Positions 26,083-35,294 are shown, counted from the stretch's first letter. The stretch is DNA of 64,000 nt from Pseudomonadota bacterium (GCA_039024915.1 JBCCPK010000005.1:1-64000), one strand, 5' to 3'. Notes: generated from the sequence alone by a model not told the origin. Numbers and translations: made by a program.

Positions 26083-26151
26083 TCCTTGTTGGCTATCCGG
26101 CCGGTGAGATCCAGATCCCAGAAGGTGTGAGAAGCCCGAGCACGCGCCTTT

Positions 26152-26538
26152 TTATGCGCCGCCGCGGAACAAGGAGAACCCCCAAGCGGTGAACTTGATC
26201 GGCAGGTGAAAATGCTCGGAGACCTGCTCTATCCCAAACCGATAGATCGCCGTTTCCAAGAAAGCCGGGTTGGGCACTTCTATACCGGCCTGCCGGTAAT
26301 AGGCGGCAACCTCAAATTCGACCTCATACTGACCCGCTGTGACCCCTACTCCGTTTTGGCAGGGATGATGGAGAGTGCCGGATGACGAGCACGATCCCGA
26401 TGCAAGAAGAACCCGCGGTTCTCCCAGCCTCCACAGACGAACTTCAAGGCCTTCAGCTGGAACACCGCGCGCAATGTCAACGCAGTGAATGGATATGCCT
26501 CCGGCACGTGGGTCAGGTTCTCCAATCGCTTCAGACAT
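26152..26538 (-). CDS. Transthyretin-like / 5-hydroxyisourate hydrolase family protein, atypical active site
   Basis: This 128-residue protein has the transthyretin-like fold pattern: ISIHCVD near the N terminus (His18), GQYEVEFEVAAYY, and EHFHLPIKF near residues 108-116. True HIU hydrolases carry an Arg in a DGR motif and end in YRGS. Here the first reads SGT (residues 53-55) and the end reads FRGGA, so the catalytic Arg and the terminal Ser are missing. The two His positions are kept. AAGGA precedes the ATG. It is the last gene of the puuE operon, 85 bases after the beta-propeller gene, which supports a purine or ureide role, but the reaction may differ. Confidence 0.75.
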   Translation of the reverse strand: MSEAIGEPDPRAGGISIHCVDIARGVPAEGLEVRLWRLGEPRVLLASGSCSSSGTLHHPCQNGVGVTAGQYEVEFEVAAYYRQAGIEVPNPAFLETAIYRFGIEQVSEHFHLPIKFTAWGFSLFRGGA

Positions 26539-26623
26539 AAGTTGGTCCTTGGGCCAGTCATCAACGCATCACTTCTCGCGCGTTCCCAACTGGCGGTTCA
26601 ATGCGGGAGCGCTTTGGCCCGTG

Positions 26624-27487
26624 TCAAATCGGTGTAAGCCGCGAAAGACGACTGGGGTTTGCTTCCGCCAAATAGAGCGTTCCATCGGGTGCGCCGAAAA
26701 GGCCATGGGCGCCGTTCAGCATTGGGCGCGCGCGCCCTAATCGACTGCCATCTGAGCGCATCCGGTGCAGGCTCGGCACCTCATCGCTGACAAAAACATC
26801 GCCATCGGCATCGCCCCAAATGCCCACAGGTCGCCGAAACCCATGCCACTCCCTGCGATAGGTTCCCTGGGCATCGAAAAGCTGGATCCGGTGGTTGCAA
26901 CGGTCGACAACGGCGACCTCTCCGGTTGGTAGGCACCACAACGAGTGCGGTTCGATAAAGGCCCCCGGACCGCTGCCGAAAGACCCCCAAGTTGCTACAT
27001 GCGCACCAGTCGATGAAAACTTGTGCACATGCCACCCAGCGTACCCATCAGAAACGTAAAACTCGCCTGATGGTGCAAAGGCAATATCGGTGGGGTGGTT
27101 GAACGGCTCCCCGGGACATCCCCGTTTCCCGATGCCTCCCAGCTTTTCTCCGCTTGGAGAGAAAACAATAATTTCGTGCATGTCGCGATCGACAACGAAA
27201 ATTCGCCCATCTGGTGCGGGCGCCATCAGATGGGCGTCCGCAATCTCGGCCCCGCCCCACGCCGTTGTATAGTCTCCGTCGGCGGTCAGAACGATGACCC
27301 GAGGTTCATCCGGATCGACATAAGGGTCGTGGCGAAGCAGCACCAGAACCTGGCCCTCCGCTGTCACGACCACATCGGAAACCTTGCCTGTGTTCGCTGG
27401 CCAATGGCCGAAGGGTCGATCGATACGGTATCGTTGATCGCCCAGCGCAACAGTCACCGCGTGCAATGGAGGCTCTGTCCGCGGCAT
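26624..27487 (-). CDS. NHL beta-propeller, peptidylamidoglycolate lyase (PAL)-like; candidate ureidoglycolate lyase
   Basis: The protein is 287 residues from ATG 27487, overlapping the puuE stop by one base (TGATG); the frame is open upstream but lies within puuE. It is a soluble six-bladed NHL propeller without a signal peptide. Segments PTDIAFAPSGEFYVSDGY (132-149) and PHSLWCLP...VVDRCNHRIQ (180-202) resemble the catalytic core of peptidylglycine alpha-amidating lyase. Residues Arg52, His86, Tyr149, His181 and His261 fall where PAL has its active-site Arg, Tyr and three zinc-binding His. PAL splits alpha-hydroxyglycine into an amide and glyoxylate, the same chemistry as ureidoglycolate to urea and glyoxylate. 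The allantoinase operon makes that substrate plausible; this is inference. Confidence 0.78.
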   Translation of the reverse strand: MPRTEPPLHAVTVALGDQRYRIDRPFGHWPANTGKVSDVVVTAEGQVLVLLRHDPYVDPDEPRVIVLTADGDYTTAWGGAEIADAHLMAPAPDGRIFVVDRDMHEIIVFSPSGEKLGGIGKRGCPGEPFNHPTDIAFAPSGEFYVSDGYAGWHVHKFSSTGAHVATWGSFGSGPGAFIEPHSLWCLPTGEVAVVDRCNHRIQLFDAQGTYRREWHGFRRPVGIWGDADGDVFVSDEVPSLHRMRSDGSRLGRARPMLNGAHGLFGAPDGTLYLAEANPSRLSRLTPI

Positions 27488-28392
27488 CAAGCGTCTTGGA
27501 ATGGGTGGGTGGTCGCCCAATGGTTTGCGATATCGAGGCGACGCGTCACCCAAACATCGTCATGCTGCATGATGTAATCGAGAAACCGTTCTAGCCCGAC
27601 AGCGCGGGCCGGGTGGCCGATCAGGCGCATGTGCAGACCCACCGACATCATCTTTGGCGCGGTGGAACCCTCCTTGTACAGCATATCGAAGGCGTCCTTG
27701 TGCCATTGGAAATAGTCGTCAGCGGTTGCGAACTGACCGCAAAACTTCGTGTCGTTGTTGGTCAGTGTGTAGGGCACCACGAGATGAGGCTTTCCCTGCG
27801 CACCCGTCCAATAGGGTAGTTCGTCGTCATAGCAGTCGGAATCGTAGAGAAATCCACCTTCTTCAACGACCAGCTTGCGGGTGTTGAGGCTGGGGCCATA
27901 GCGGCAGTACCAGCCCAGTGGCCGTTCACCCAGGGTCCGCTGAAGGGAGGCTACAGCTTTCTGGATGTGCTCGCGCTCTTCGTCCTCGCTGAGCTCGAAG
28001 TGCTTGATCCAGCGCCATCCGTGGCAGCAACAGTCGAAGCCTGACTCCCGTATTGCTCGCGCCGCCTCCAGATTGCGCTCGAGTGCTAGCGCGCATCCGA
28101 AGATCGTCATAGGGAGATCGCGTTCTTGGAACAGCCGCATCAGCCGCCAGAAGCCTACCCGGCTGCCATAGGCAAACAGCCCTTCGCCGGCTAAGTCGCG
28201 CCCGCCAATGGATTGGCCCAGTCCCTGCGCCTCGGTCAACGCAGTTTCGGTAAAGTCTTCGCCGTCCTGAAACGAGGGCTCCGAACCTTCCTCGTAGTTC
28301 ATCACGAAGTTGATCGCGATGCGCGCACCATTGGGCCATTTTGGATCGGGAGGATATGCTCCGTAGCCAACAAGATCACGATCGTAGGTCAT
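27487..28392 (-). CDS. puuE: Allantoinase PuuE-type (polysaccharide deacetylase family)
   Basis: The protein is 301 residues from ATG 28392, ten bases after the permease stop, with GGGGTGAG upstream. It opens MTYDRDLVGYG, then DPKWPNGARIAINFVMNYEEG (residues ~16-36), HGWRWIKH (124-131) and LHMRLIGHPAR near the C terminus. This is a close match to the PuuE allantoinase pattern, stronger than for the other three family members here. Expected reaction: hydrolysis of allantoin to allantoate in the cytoplasm. It follows the importer genes and precedes the PAL-like and HIU-hydrolase-like genes. Confidence 0.87.
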   Translation of the reverse strand: MTYDRDLVGYGAYPPDPKWPNGARIAINFVMNYEEGSEPSFQDGEDFTETALTEAQGLGQSIGGRDLAGEGLFAYGSRVGFWRLMRLFQERDLPMTIFGCALALERNLEAARAIRESGFDCCCHGWRWIKHFELSEDEEREHIQKAVASLQRTLGERPLGWYCRYGPSLNTRKLVVEEGGFLYDSDCYDDELPYWTGAQGKPHLVVPYTLTNNDTKFCGQFATADDYFQWHKDAFDMLYKEGSTAPKMMSVGLHMRLIGHPARAVGLERFLDYIMQHDDVWVTRRLDIANHWATTHPFQDA

Positions 28393-28402
28393 ATCAGAGA
28401 AC

Positions 28403-29230
28403 TCACCCCGCACTCATGCGTCTGGTTAGGCCGGTCAGCCGATCCATGATGATCATCAGGACCAGGACGATAACAATGAGTGCCCCGGAGATGGCGGCGA
28501 CACGGACATCGAGGGTTGTCTCCATCATGCCCCACATCCGGATCGGCAGCATGTTGGTGCGCGCGCTCGATAGGAAGAGTGACACGGGGACGTTGTCCAT
28601 CGATGCCACAAATGCAAGAAATGCGCCCGCTGCTATCCCTGGTGCGATAAAGGGCAACGTGATGCGCCGGAAGGCATAAAGTCGCGTCGCACCGAGGCTC
28701 GCGGAACTTTCGAGAAGCGCCGGGTTGAACTGCGACAGACTTGCAAGGGTCGTGCGGAAGACGAACGGCGCTATGACCACAAGATGACCGATGATCAGGT
28801 GATTGAGGGATGGACGAAAACCAAGGATCGCGAAGAACATCAGGGTTGCCAGACCGTACGACAGGCCTGGCAGAATAAGCGGCGACATAAAACTCGCTTC
28901 GAGGGCCCTTGCCCGCGCACCCCGGATCTGCGCCATCGCCAAGGCTGCCGCAGTTGCGATCACGCAGGCAAACGCCGTCGCAACGGCGGCTACCCAAAGC
29001 GAGTTTGCCAGCGCGGTATGAATATGCCCCGACTGCACAGGGTCGAAGAGCGACCTGTACCATTCAAGAGAGAACCCCGGGGGCGGGAACTGCAGCGCTT
29101 GCGACGATGTGAAGGACGTCAAAAGCACAATCAGGACGGGACCAATCAGGATCGCGATACCAAGTGCGGCCAACCCACCCATCACAAAGGAGTAGGAAAG
29201 GTCACTTGGAGTGCTGCGCCGCTTTGCCAT
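28403..29230 (-). CDS. PotC-like ABC transporter permease (importer 2)
   Basis: This 275-residue protein has about six transmembrane segments, FPPPGFSLEWYRSLFDP near residues 48-64, and an EAA-like loop LESSASLGATRL. It is the second membrane component of the importer in the puuE operon. It starts 15 bases after the partner permease ends. A likely substrate is allantoin, allantoate or a related ureide, from context only. Confidence 0.88.
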   Translation of the reverse strand: MAKRRSTPSDLSYSFVMGGLAALGIAILIGPVLIVLLTSFTSSQALQFPPPGFSLEWYRSLFDPVQSGHIHTALANSLWVAAVATAFACVIATAAALAMAQIRGARARALEASFMSPLILPGLSYGLATLMFFAILGFRPSLNHLIIGHLVVIAPFVFRTTLASLSQFNPALLESSASLGATRLYAFRRITLPFIAPGIAAGAFLAFVASMDNVPVSLFLSSARTNMLPIRMWGMMETTLDVRVAAISGALIVIVLVLMIIMDRLTGLTRRMSAG

Positions 29231-29245
29231 TGAGGTCCCTACCCT

Positions 29246-30097
29246 TCAGTCCGTACGCGCGAAGCGGCCAAGCAGGGAGAACAAGGTTACCCCCGCAAGC
29301 ACCGCAACCAGAAGGGTGACGGATGCGACGGCCGCAAAGGGCCAGTTGTAGACGACCATGGCCTGCTGCCAGATAAGAGAGGGAAGGTAGACGAGCCGCG
29401 CTCCGCCGATGATGGATTGCGAAATGAACGCTGTTGTGGCGGACGCAAAAACAAGCGTTGCCCCCGCAATCCAGCCGGGAATCGAAAGCGGCAGCGTAAC
29501 CTTGAAAAAGGTCCGCCATTTTGAGCCGCCAAGTGCTCGTGACGCGTCGGAGAGGCTCGGATCGATCTGCTGCATCACCGTTATAAGGGGCAACAGCATC
29601 AACGGCATTTCGATCTGGCTTAGAGCGATGACGAGCCCAAGTTCCGTTTGAAGCAGGTTAAGCGGCGTTGATGTGAGCCCCAACGCAATCAGCGTCTGAT
29701 TGACGACGCCTTCTCGCGCCAGGATAGCGATCCAGGCGAAGGTGCGGATCACCACCGAAATCAACAGCGGTAACAGGATAATGAAGATCAGCAATTTGCG
29801 CATGCGCGGTCCGCTGGCCACGAACAGCAGCGCGATCGGATAGGCCATGAGGGAGGTCGCGATTACCGCGACCAGTCCCAAGCGCACCGTGTCGTAGACA
29901 ACGCCGCGATAAAAGGAGTCGCCCCAGAAATCGATCCACGCGTGAAACGAGAAGGCCGTGAAGAAGTCGTCCGCCGCAAACGACATGGCCAGCAAGATGA
30001 TGAGGGGCGCAGCAAAGAACGCCAGATAGGTCAAACCAAGCGGCGCTGCGAGCCGCCAGTCAACACGTCCGGGTTCTGAGAGTGCCGCGCCCGCCAT
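29246..30097 (-). CDS. PotB-like ABC transporter permease (importer 2)
   Basis: The protein is 283 residues from ATG 30097, four bases after the binding-protein stop; the longer open frame runs back into that gene. It has six predicted transmembrane segments and an EAA-like loop SDASRALGGSKW. It forms the channel with the 28403-29230 permease. Upstream Ala/Gly-rich MAGAALSEPG precedes the first membrane segment. Confidence 0.87.
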   Translation of the reverse strand: MAGAALSEPGRVDWRLAAPLGLTYLAFFAAPLIILLAMSFAADDFFTAFSFHAWIDFWGDSFYRGVVYDTVRLGLVAVIATSLMAYPIALLFVASGPRMRKLLIFIILLPLLISVVIRTFAWIAILAREGVVNQTLIALGLTSTPLNLLQTELGLVIALSQIEMPLMLLPLITVMQQIDPSLSDASRALGGSKWRTFFKVTLPLSIPGWIAGATLVFASATTAFISQSIIGGARLVYLPSLIWQQAMVVYNWPFAAVASVTLLVAVLAGVTLFSLLGRFARTD

Positions 30098-30101
30098 GGA
30101 T

Positions 30102-31136
30102 TTAGCTCGCGGTGATTTCGCGGTTGAAGCGCTCGATCCAATCGGCACGCTGTGGATTGATGATGCTCCAGTCGTGAACAACCATATCGGATAGTTCATC
30201 GACGGACTTGATGTAGAGATCCTCGGACAACTCAACATCCTTGTTGACCGGGATCATGTTGTACGGCGAAAGCTGAAGCTGGGACTGCGCGGCCGCTGAG
30301 ATCGCCGTATCAATGTATTTGTGCGCCTCTTCCACGTTTTCGGCGCCTTTGGCGACGTGAAGCGTCGTCGAGAAGGTGATAGCGCCCGTCTCCGGAGCCA
30401 TGAACTCAATATCCACGCCGCGTGCTTTCAGCGTCGCGACATTGTTGGTGTTGGTATACATCAGGTCGATCTGACCTTGCTGGAACAAGCCCGGCAGGCC
30501 CGCAGGACCGGTCACCGCGGCAACTTTGGGCAGAGCCTCTTGCAGCTTGGCAAAGATGGGCTCCACATCGGTGGCCGAGCCACCGAACACCTTGGACATT
30601 TCAATCAGCGACACGGTGCCGAACGTGGTCTGGAACCCCGTCAGGCCAAGGCGCTCAACATAGGGGCTTTCAAACAGCTGCTCCCAACGCGTCGGCGGCG
30701 TATCGAAGGCGTTCGGGTTGTAGCAGATACCCACCACCTGCACGTTCACGGTGGCAGCATCGGCGGTGACCATACCTTCCGGCAGTTTCGAGGCGTTGGT
30801 CAGCATCGACGCATCTAGCGGTTCGAACAAATCCTGATCACGCGCAGAAGCCGAAGGGCCGGGATCGAGAACAAAAGCATCGAACGGCGCGACGCCACGC
30901 CCGGCCCGTGCTTTGGTCACCTGATCGACAGCCCAAAGCGGGTCAAAGGCCACGTCGACATCATGGTTGTCCTTCAGAAGCGGCGCAACGACCGTTCGGT
31001 AGGCCTCATCCCAAGTGCCGGGATAGATGGCGGCTGAAAGCGATCCGCTTGCGCGGGCGGCTGAAAACGGCAGCGCCGAAGCGGCGCCGAGCGCGGCAGC
31101 GCCCTGCAAGATTGAACGACGGGTCAATTGGGTCAT
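30102..31136 (-). CDS. ABC transporter substrate-binding protein (importer 2, Tat-like signal)
   Basis: This 344-residue protein starts at ATG 31136, with AAGGA upstream; an open extension to 31271 lacks a better site. MTQLTRRSILQGAAALG then ASA/ARA gives a twin-arginine-like signal peptide. The mature part is a PotD/AfuA-type solute-binding protein. It lies between its ATPase gene and the two permease genes. The ligand is unknown; ureide uptake fits the downstream puuE. Confidence 0.87.
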   Translation of the reverse strand: MTQLTRRSILQGAAALGAASALPFSAARASGSLSAAIYPGTWDEAYRTVVAPLLKDNHDVDVAFDPLWAVDQVTKARAGRGVAPFDAFVLDPGPSASARDQDLFEPLDASMLTNASKLPEGMVTADAATVNVQVVGICYNPNAFDTPPTRWEQLFESPYVERLGLTGFQTTFGTVSLIEMSKVFGGSATDVEPIFAKLQEALPKVAAVTGPAGLPGLFQQGQIDLMYTNTNNVATLKARGVDIEFMAPETGAITFSTTLHVAKGAENVEEAHKYIDTAISAAAQSQLQLSPYNMIPVNKDVELSEDLYIKSVDELSDMVVHDWSIINPQRADWIERFNREITAS

Positions 31137-31164
31137 GGCATTGTCCTTCTTGTCATGGGAGGCA

Positions 31165-32304
31165 TCAGCCGCCCGGTTGGGGGAAAAGGATCGGGGTTGC
31201 ATTTTTGGCGAGGCCGCAGTGCGTCGGCCCCATAGGAGGCGCCGCTTCTCCGGGTCTGCGAGGAGCGGCAACTTTCACGGTGGTTCCCGACGGGGTCTCA
31301 ACGTCGTGAATAAGCGAGCCACCGATGGGCAGACTGAGAGCGTGCTCAACGATGAAAGCGTCATCCCGCGCTGAGCTGGTCAATTCGAGCTGTTCCGGCC
31401 GGGCGGTGACAATCACCGCATCGCCCTTGGCAAAGCCGCTACTGCTCTCGACCCTCCAGATCGCGCCGTTCTTCAGCTTGACCGTATATTGCTGCGCCTT
31501 GCGCTCTACGATCTCCCCATCAAACCTGTTCGATGAGCCTATAAAGTCGTTCACAAACAGCGTCTTGGGCTCGTCGTAGATTGCGACGGGTGTGCCGAGC
31601 TGTTCGATCTTTCCGCTGTTCATGACCGCGATGCGATCGGCGATCGACATAGCCTCTTCCTGGTCGTGGGTAACCAGTATAGCCGTCAGCGCAAACTGAC
31701 GCTGCAAACGCTTGATCTCGATCTGCATGTCGAGGCGAAGATTCTTGTCAAGCGCCGCAAAAGGCTCGTCCAGCAGCAAAATTCGTGGTTGGACCGCGAG
31801 CGCTCGTGCGAGCGCCACACGTTGCTGTTGGCCACCAGACAGCTGTCGCGGTTTCCGGTCGGCAAACGCTTCCATGCGGACCGTGGCGAGCATTTCGCGA
31901 ACACGTTCAGCCTGGCTGGCCTTGTCATCGCCGCGTGCATCCAGACCGTACGCGATATTTTCAGCCACACTCATGTGCGGGAACAACGCGTAGTTCTGGA
32001 AAACGATACCCACTTCGCGCCGGTTGGGCGGCAGTGTGTCCACGTTTCGGTCGCCAATCACGACACTTCCGCGGGTCTGTTCCAAAAAGCCCGCAACGAT
32101 GCGCAGCAAGGTGGATTTGCCGCAGCCTGACGGGCCGAGAAGAGCGATCAACTCGCCGCCTGCAACCTCCAAGGTCACATCATCAACTGCCAGGCCTTCC
32201 CCATAGCTATGCGTGATGCCGTCGAGGGTGAGATGTTCGCCAACCTGGTCGGTAGAGGCTGCCGTAGAGTGCGCCTGTTCCGAGGAAGGAGCCTTTTTGA
32301 GCAT
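31165..32304 (-). CDS. PotA-like ABC transporter ATP-binding protein (importer 2)
   Basis: This 379-residue ATPase has Walker [10 protein letters not shown] (Lys63), signature [14 protein letters not shown], Walker B RILLLDEPFAALD and a C-terminal TOBE region (~285-365). It is the first gene of the operon running ATPase, binding protein, two permeases, puuE, PAL-like, HIU-hydrolase-like. AAAGG precedes the ATG. An AT-rich inverted repeat at 32410-32433 lies about 105 bases upstream and is the probable control region. Confidence 0.92.
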   Translation of the reverse strand: MLKKAPSSEQAHSTAASTDQVGEHLTLDGITHSYGEGLAVDDVTLEVAGGELIALLGPSGCGKSTLLRIVAGFLEQTRGSVVIGDRNVDTLPPNRREVGIVFQNYALFPHMSVAENIAYGLDARGDDKASQAERVREMLATVRMEAFADRKPRQLSGGQQQRVALARALAVQPRILLLDEPFAALDKNLRLDMQIEIKRLQRQFALTAILVTHDQEEAMSIADRIAVMNSGKIEQLGTPVAIYDEPKTLFVNDFIGSSNRFDGEIVERKAQQYTVKLKNGAIWRVESSSGFAKGDAVIVTARPEQLELTSSARDDAFIVEHALSLPIGGSLIHDVETPSGTTVKVAAPRRPGEAAPPMGPTHCGLAKNATPILFPQPGG

Positions 32305-32409
32305 GCCACCCGCCTTTGGACCGCTGATGGACCGTAAGGGAAATTACGTGGAGAGGCCTCCGTTATAAGCTGGATCTCGCGGCCTGTCGCGCGCAGCTTT
32401 TTTGCATTC

Positions 32410-32433
32410 AATATGTATTTCTGATTATATATT
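32410..32433. promoter_or_regulatory. AT-rich inverted repeat upstream of the importer-2/puuE operon
   Basis: AATATGTA (32410-32417) and TATATATT (32426-32433) are inverted with one mismatch and an 8-base spacer, in the only strongly AT-rich patch of this part of the window. It lies between the amidohydrolase end and the operon start, so it is probably the promoter/operator region of the leftward operon. The regulator is not evident; GntR-type proteins favour such sites. Confidence 0.4.
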
Positions 32434-32469
32434 AGGCGCTTGAATCTCTTGCCACCAACCGGCGCTGCC

Positions 32470-33831
32470 CTATGACGCTCTGCGCGCCCTGGACCACAGA
32501 GCCTCGGCCGCAGCTTGCGCCTGCGTCATGATTTCGGCGGCATTCACCCTTGTCGGGGCGCCATCTCGGACGATCTGTTCGCCGTCGACAAACACGTGAC
32601 GAACATCGCGACCTTGGCCGACATGGACCAAGTTGCCCAAGGGATCGATAAGCGGCGTGAAGTGCGGGCGGTTGGCATCCATGAGAACAATATCGGCCTT
32701 CTTGCCGACTTCCAGCGATCCGATCTCAGCGCTCATACCCATGGCCCTCGCCCCATGGATGCTGGCCATCTCCAACATGTCTTCTGGCTGCCAGTGTTGT
32801 GTAATCTTACCCTCTTGCAGCCGTCCGACGGCCAGAGCCCAGCGCATAAGCTCCACCATGTCTGCGTGCATGTTGTCGGTCGACAGGCACAGATTGGCCC
32901 CCGCAGCCCGCAGCTTCAGGGTCGGTGCAATCGTTCCGCCGGTGGCGTTCCCCTTGGGAATATGCGCAACATGGACCCCTCCAGCCCCTGTGCGAGCGAT
33001 GTCGGTCTCGGTCATGAAAATGCAATGAGCCGCGATAAGCCGGTCATTGAGCAATCCAAGATCGTCAAGCAGCTCGGCGGGCGTCTTACCATCGCGCTGA
33101 CGAATACGATCAACCTCGATCTGGCTTTGCGCCAAGTGCGTGGTCACGATGAGATCAGTATCGTCGCGCGCTTGGCGGATACGCTTCAGAAAGCCCGTTG
33201 AACAAGTATCAGGTGCATGGGCAGCAAGCTGGACGCCCAGGCGCCCATCCATTGCACCATGATACCTTTGCACCAATGCCAGTGCCTCACTCAGAGTGCG
33301 GTCACCGATCGCTGGATCGTAAGTCCATCGTCCCGCAGACACGCCGGAAAAGTCCACATCATGGATGCGGCCGCACGCGGTGACGCGCAATCCGATCTCC
33401 GCCATGGCTGGCAACGTCAAATCGGCATGGACGTAGGTGTCGTTGATCAGTGTTGAGCCAAACAGTGCGGCCTCCAGTGCCCCCAGCCGAGCAAGGGCAA
33501 CCGCTTCCTCTTCGGTGATCATATGCCCTTGCGGGACACCCGGCGTGTACGCCGGAGCAAACCCCATATCCTCGGCGACCCCACGCACCATTGTCAGGAT
33601 TGTATGGGTGTGAACATTGATGAGGCCGGGGGTGGCGATCATGTCATCAGCGTCGATAAGCTGGTGCGCCGCCGGTGGGGGGCCGCGCTTCGAGCCCACG
33701 TAAGCGAGCCGCTTGTCCTTGGCGATGATCCGCCCATCTCTGATGACCTGGCGGTCCGGATTTGCCGTCAGGATGATCGCGTTTTCGATCACCAGATCGG
33801 CGACGTCGTCATCGGGAAAAATCTCGGCCAT
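32470..33831 (-). CDS. Metal-dependent amidohydrolase / deaminase, copy 2
   Basis: The protein is 453 residues from ATG 33831, six bases after the ATPase stop. His74-x-His76 (INVHTHT) lies at the first metal site; later VTTHLAQS, AAHCIFM and LSTDNMH supply the other His residues and the Asp. The pattern fits subtype III amidohydrolases (cytosine/guanine/SAH deaminase, AtzB). It is the last gene of the amidase-racemase-amino-acid ABC operon. Probable role: deamination or hydrolysis of an imported or amidase-generated heterocycle; substrate unknown. Confidence 0.85.
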   Translation of the reverse strand: MAEIFPDDDVADLVIENAIILTANPDRQVIRDGRIIAKDKRLAYVGSKRGPPPAAHQLIDADDMIATPGLINVHTHTILTMVRGVAEDMGFAPAYTPGVPQGHMITEEEAVALARLGALEAALFGSTLINDTYVHADLTLPAMAEIGLRVTACGRIHDVDFSGVSAGRWTYDPAIGDRTLSEALALVQRYHGAMDGRLGVQLAAHAPDTCSTGFLKRIRQARDDTDLIVTTHLAQSQIEVDRIRQRDGKTPAELLDDLGLLNDRLIAAHCIFMTETDIARTGAGGVHVAHIPKGNATGGTIAPTLKLRAAGANLCLSTDNMHADMVELMRWALAVGRLQEGKITQHWQPEDMLEMASIHGARAMGMSAEIGSLEVGKKADIVLMDANRPHFTPLIDPLGNLVHVGQGRDVRHVFVDGEQIVRDGAPTRVNAAEIMTQAQAAAEALWSRARRAS

Positions 33832-33837
33832 GGGCAA

Positions 33838-34620
33838 CTAAGACCTCAGGATATGCCGCAGGAACTTCTGCGTCGCCGGGACTTGAGGCGCGGTGAAGAT
33901 CTGGTCGGGCGGACCATCTTCGGCGATGACACCATCGGCCATGAACACCACCCGATCCGCCACCTCGCGGGCGAAACCCATTTCGTGCGTAACCGCGATC
34001 ATGGTCATCCCGCCCTCAGCCAACGCTTTCATAACGTCGAGAACCTCCTGGACAAGTTCCGGGTCGAGCGCTGAGGTTGGCTCGTCAAACAGCATAATGC
34101 GGGGCTCCATGGCCAGTGCTCTGGCGATCGCCACGCGCTGCTGCTGGCCACCGGACAGTTGGGAAGGGCGTTTGTCCATATGGTCGCCCAACTGCACCCG
34201 TCCGAGTTCCTGCTCGGCCAGCGTATCAGCTTCTGATCGCTTCAAGCCCCGCACTTTCTCTGGCCCGATCGCCACATTCTGCCGGGCTGTGAGGTGTGGA
34301 AACAGATTGAAACGCTGGAACACAAATCCAAACTGACGGCGCTGCTCAGACATGCGCGCTTCGGAGGCCGACCGCCAACCACCTTGGTCGGCTGCAAAAG
34401 ACCCACCGACGGTTTCGCCATCAAGCCAGACCGTTCCCTTTGTCGGGTCCTCAAGTCGATTGAGGCAGCGCAAAAAGGTGGTCTTCCCAGACCCAGACGC
34501 CCCGATGATCACCACTGCCTGCCCGGCATCGACATCCATATCCACACCCTTCAGAACGGGCGTTTCGCCGAAGTTCTTCTCGATGCCCTCGGCGCGCAAA
34601 CGGGGAAAGGCGGTCACCAT
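33838..34620 (-). CDS. Polar amino acid ABC transporter ATP-binding protein (GlnQ/HisP type)
   Basis: This 260-residue ATPase has Walker [10 protein letters not shown] (Lys46), signature [14 protein letters not shown] and Walker [14 protein letters not shown], the last diagnostic for the polar amino-acid (PAAT) family. The start overlaps the permease stop by seven bases. It energises the permease at 34614-35267 with the binding protein at 35295-36152. Confidence 0.92.
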   Translation of the reverse strand: MVTAFPRLRAEGIEKNFGETPVLKGVDMDVDAGQAVVIIGASGSGKTTFLRCLNRLEDPTKGTVWLDGETVGGSFAADQGGWRSASEARMSEQRRQFGFVFQRFNLFPHLTARQNVAIGPEKVRGLKRSEADTLAEQELGRVQLGDHMDKRPSQLSGGQQQRVAIARALAMEPRIMLFDEPTSALDPELVQEVLDVMKALAEGGMTMIAVTHEMGFAREVADRVVFMADGVIAEDGPPDQIFTAPQVPATQKFLRHILRS

Positions 34621-35267
34621 TGCGGCAACCTTTGCTCAAGCTTTTTGGAAAGGACCGATAGGACCTTGAGCAGCAGGTAATAATAAAGGGCCAGCAACAT
34701 GTAGATTTCAAACGGAACGAAATGCAGCGAGATGATCGCTTGACCGGCACGGGTCAATTCATAGACCGAAATGACCGACAGCAGCGACGAGTTCTTGACG
34801 AGGCTTATCAACTCGTTGGTTAGCGGTGGAATCATCTGCCGGTAGGCTTGGGGTAGGAGAATATGGATAAGGATCTGGCGATTGCGCATGCCAATAGACC
34901 TGGCAGCCTCGCTTTGGCCTTTCTCGATCGCTCCCACGCCGCCGCGCACGACTTCGGAGACGAAGGCACCGGCGTTGAGCGACAAGGCGACCACGCCAGC
35001 CCAAAACTCGTCGAACCGGATTCCAATGACCGGCAGCGCGAAGAAAACCAGAAAAATCTGGATGAGCAGGGGCGTGCCACGAATGAAGTCAACATAGGCG
35101 GCAACCAACCACTTAAGTGGCTTCGATCGGGACAGGGACGCCAGACCTAACGCTATACCAAGCGCCAGACCAAAAATGGCCGAGAGGACCGAGACCTGAA
35201 TGGTCACGATGGCCCCCTCGGCCAGGAGTGGCATCGCCATCGCGATGATGTCCCAGTCGATGGTCAC
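34614..35267 (-). CDS. Polar amino acid ABC transporter permease
   Basis: This 217-residue PAAT permease has about five membrane segments, and its internal motif [14 protein letters not shown] (~53-66) and [18 protein letters not shown] (~104-121) are the classical HisM/GlnP signatures. Only one permease gene is present, so it probably forms a homodimer. It follows the binding protein by 27 bases. Confidence 0.92.
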   Translation of the reverse strand: MTIDWDIIAMAMPLLAEGAIVTIQVSVLSAIFGLALGIALGLASLSRSKPLKWLVAAYVDFIRGTPLLIQIFLVFFALPVIGIRFDEFWAGVVALSLNAGAFVSEVVRGGVGAIEKGQSEAARSIGMRNRQILIHILLPQAYRQMIPPLTNELISLVKNSSLLSVISVYELTRAGQAIISLHFVPFEIYMLLALYYYLLLKVLSVLSKKLEQRLPQW

Positions 35268-35294
35268 TGTGCAATGCCGGAAAGTGAGACGCGG

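Noticed and set aside
32367-32403. AAGCTG...CAGCTT stem followed by T6, resembling a + strand terminator.
   Set aside because: No + strand gene precedes it, and for the leftward transcript there is no U-run after the stem; the stem also needs an internal bulge.
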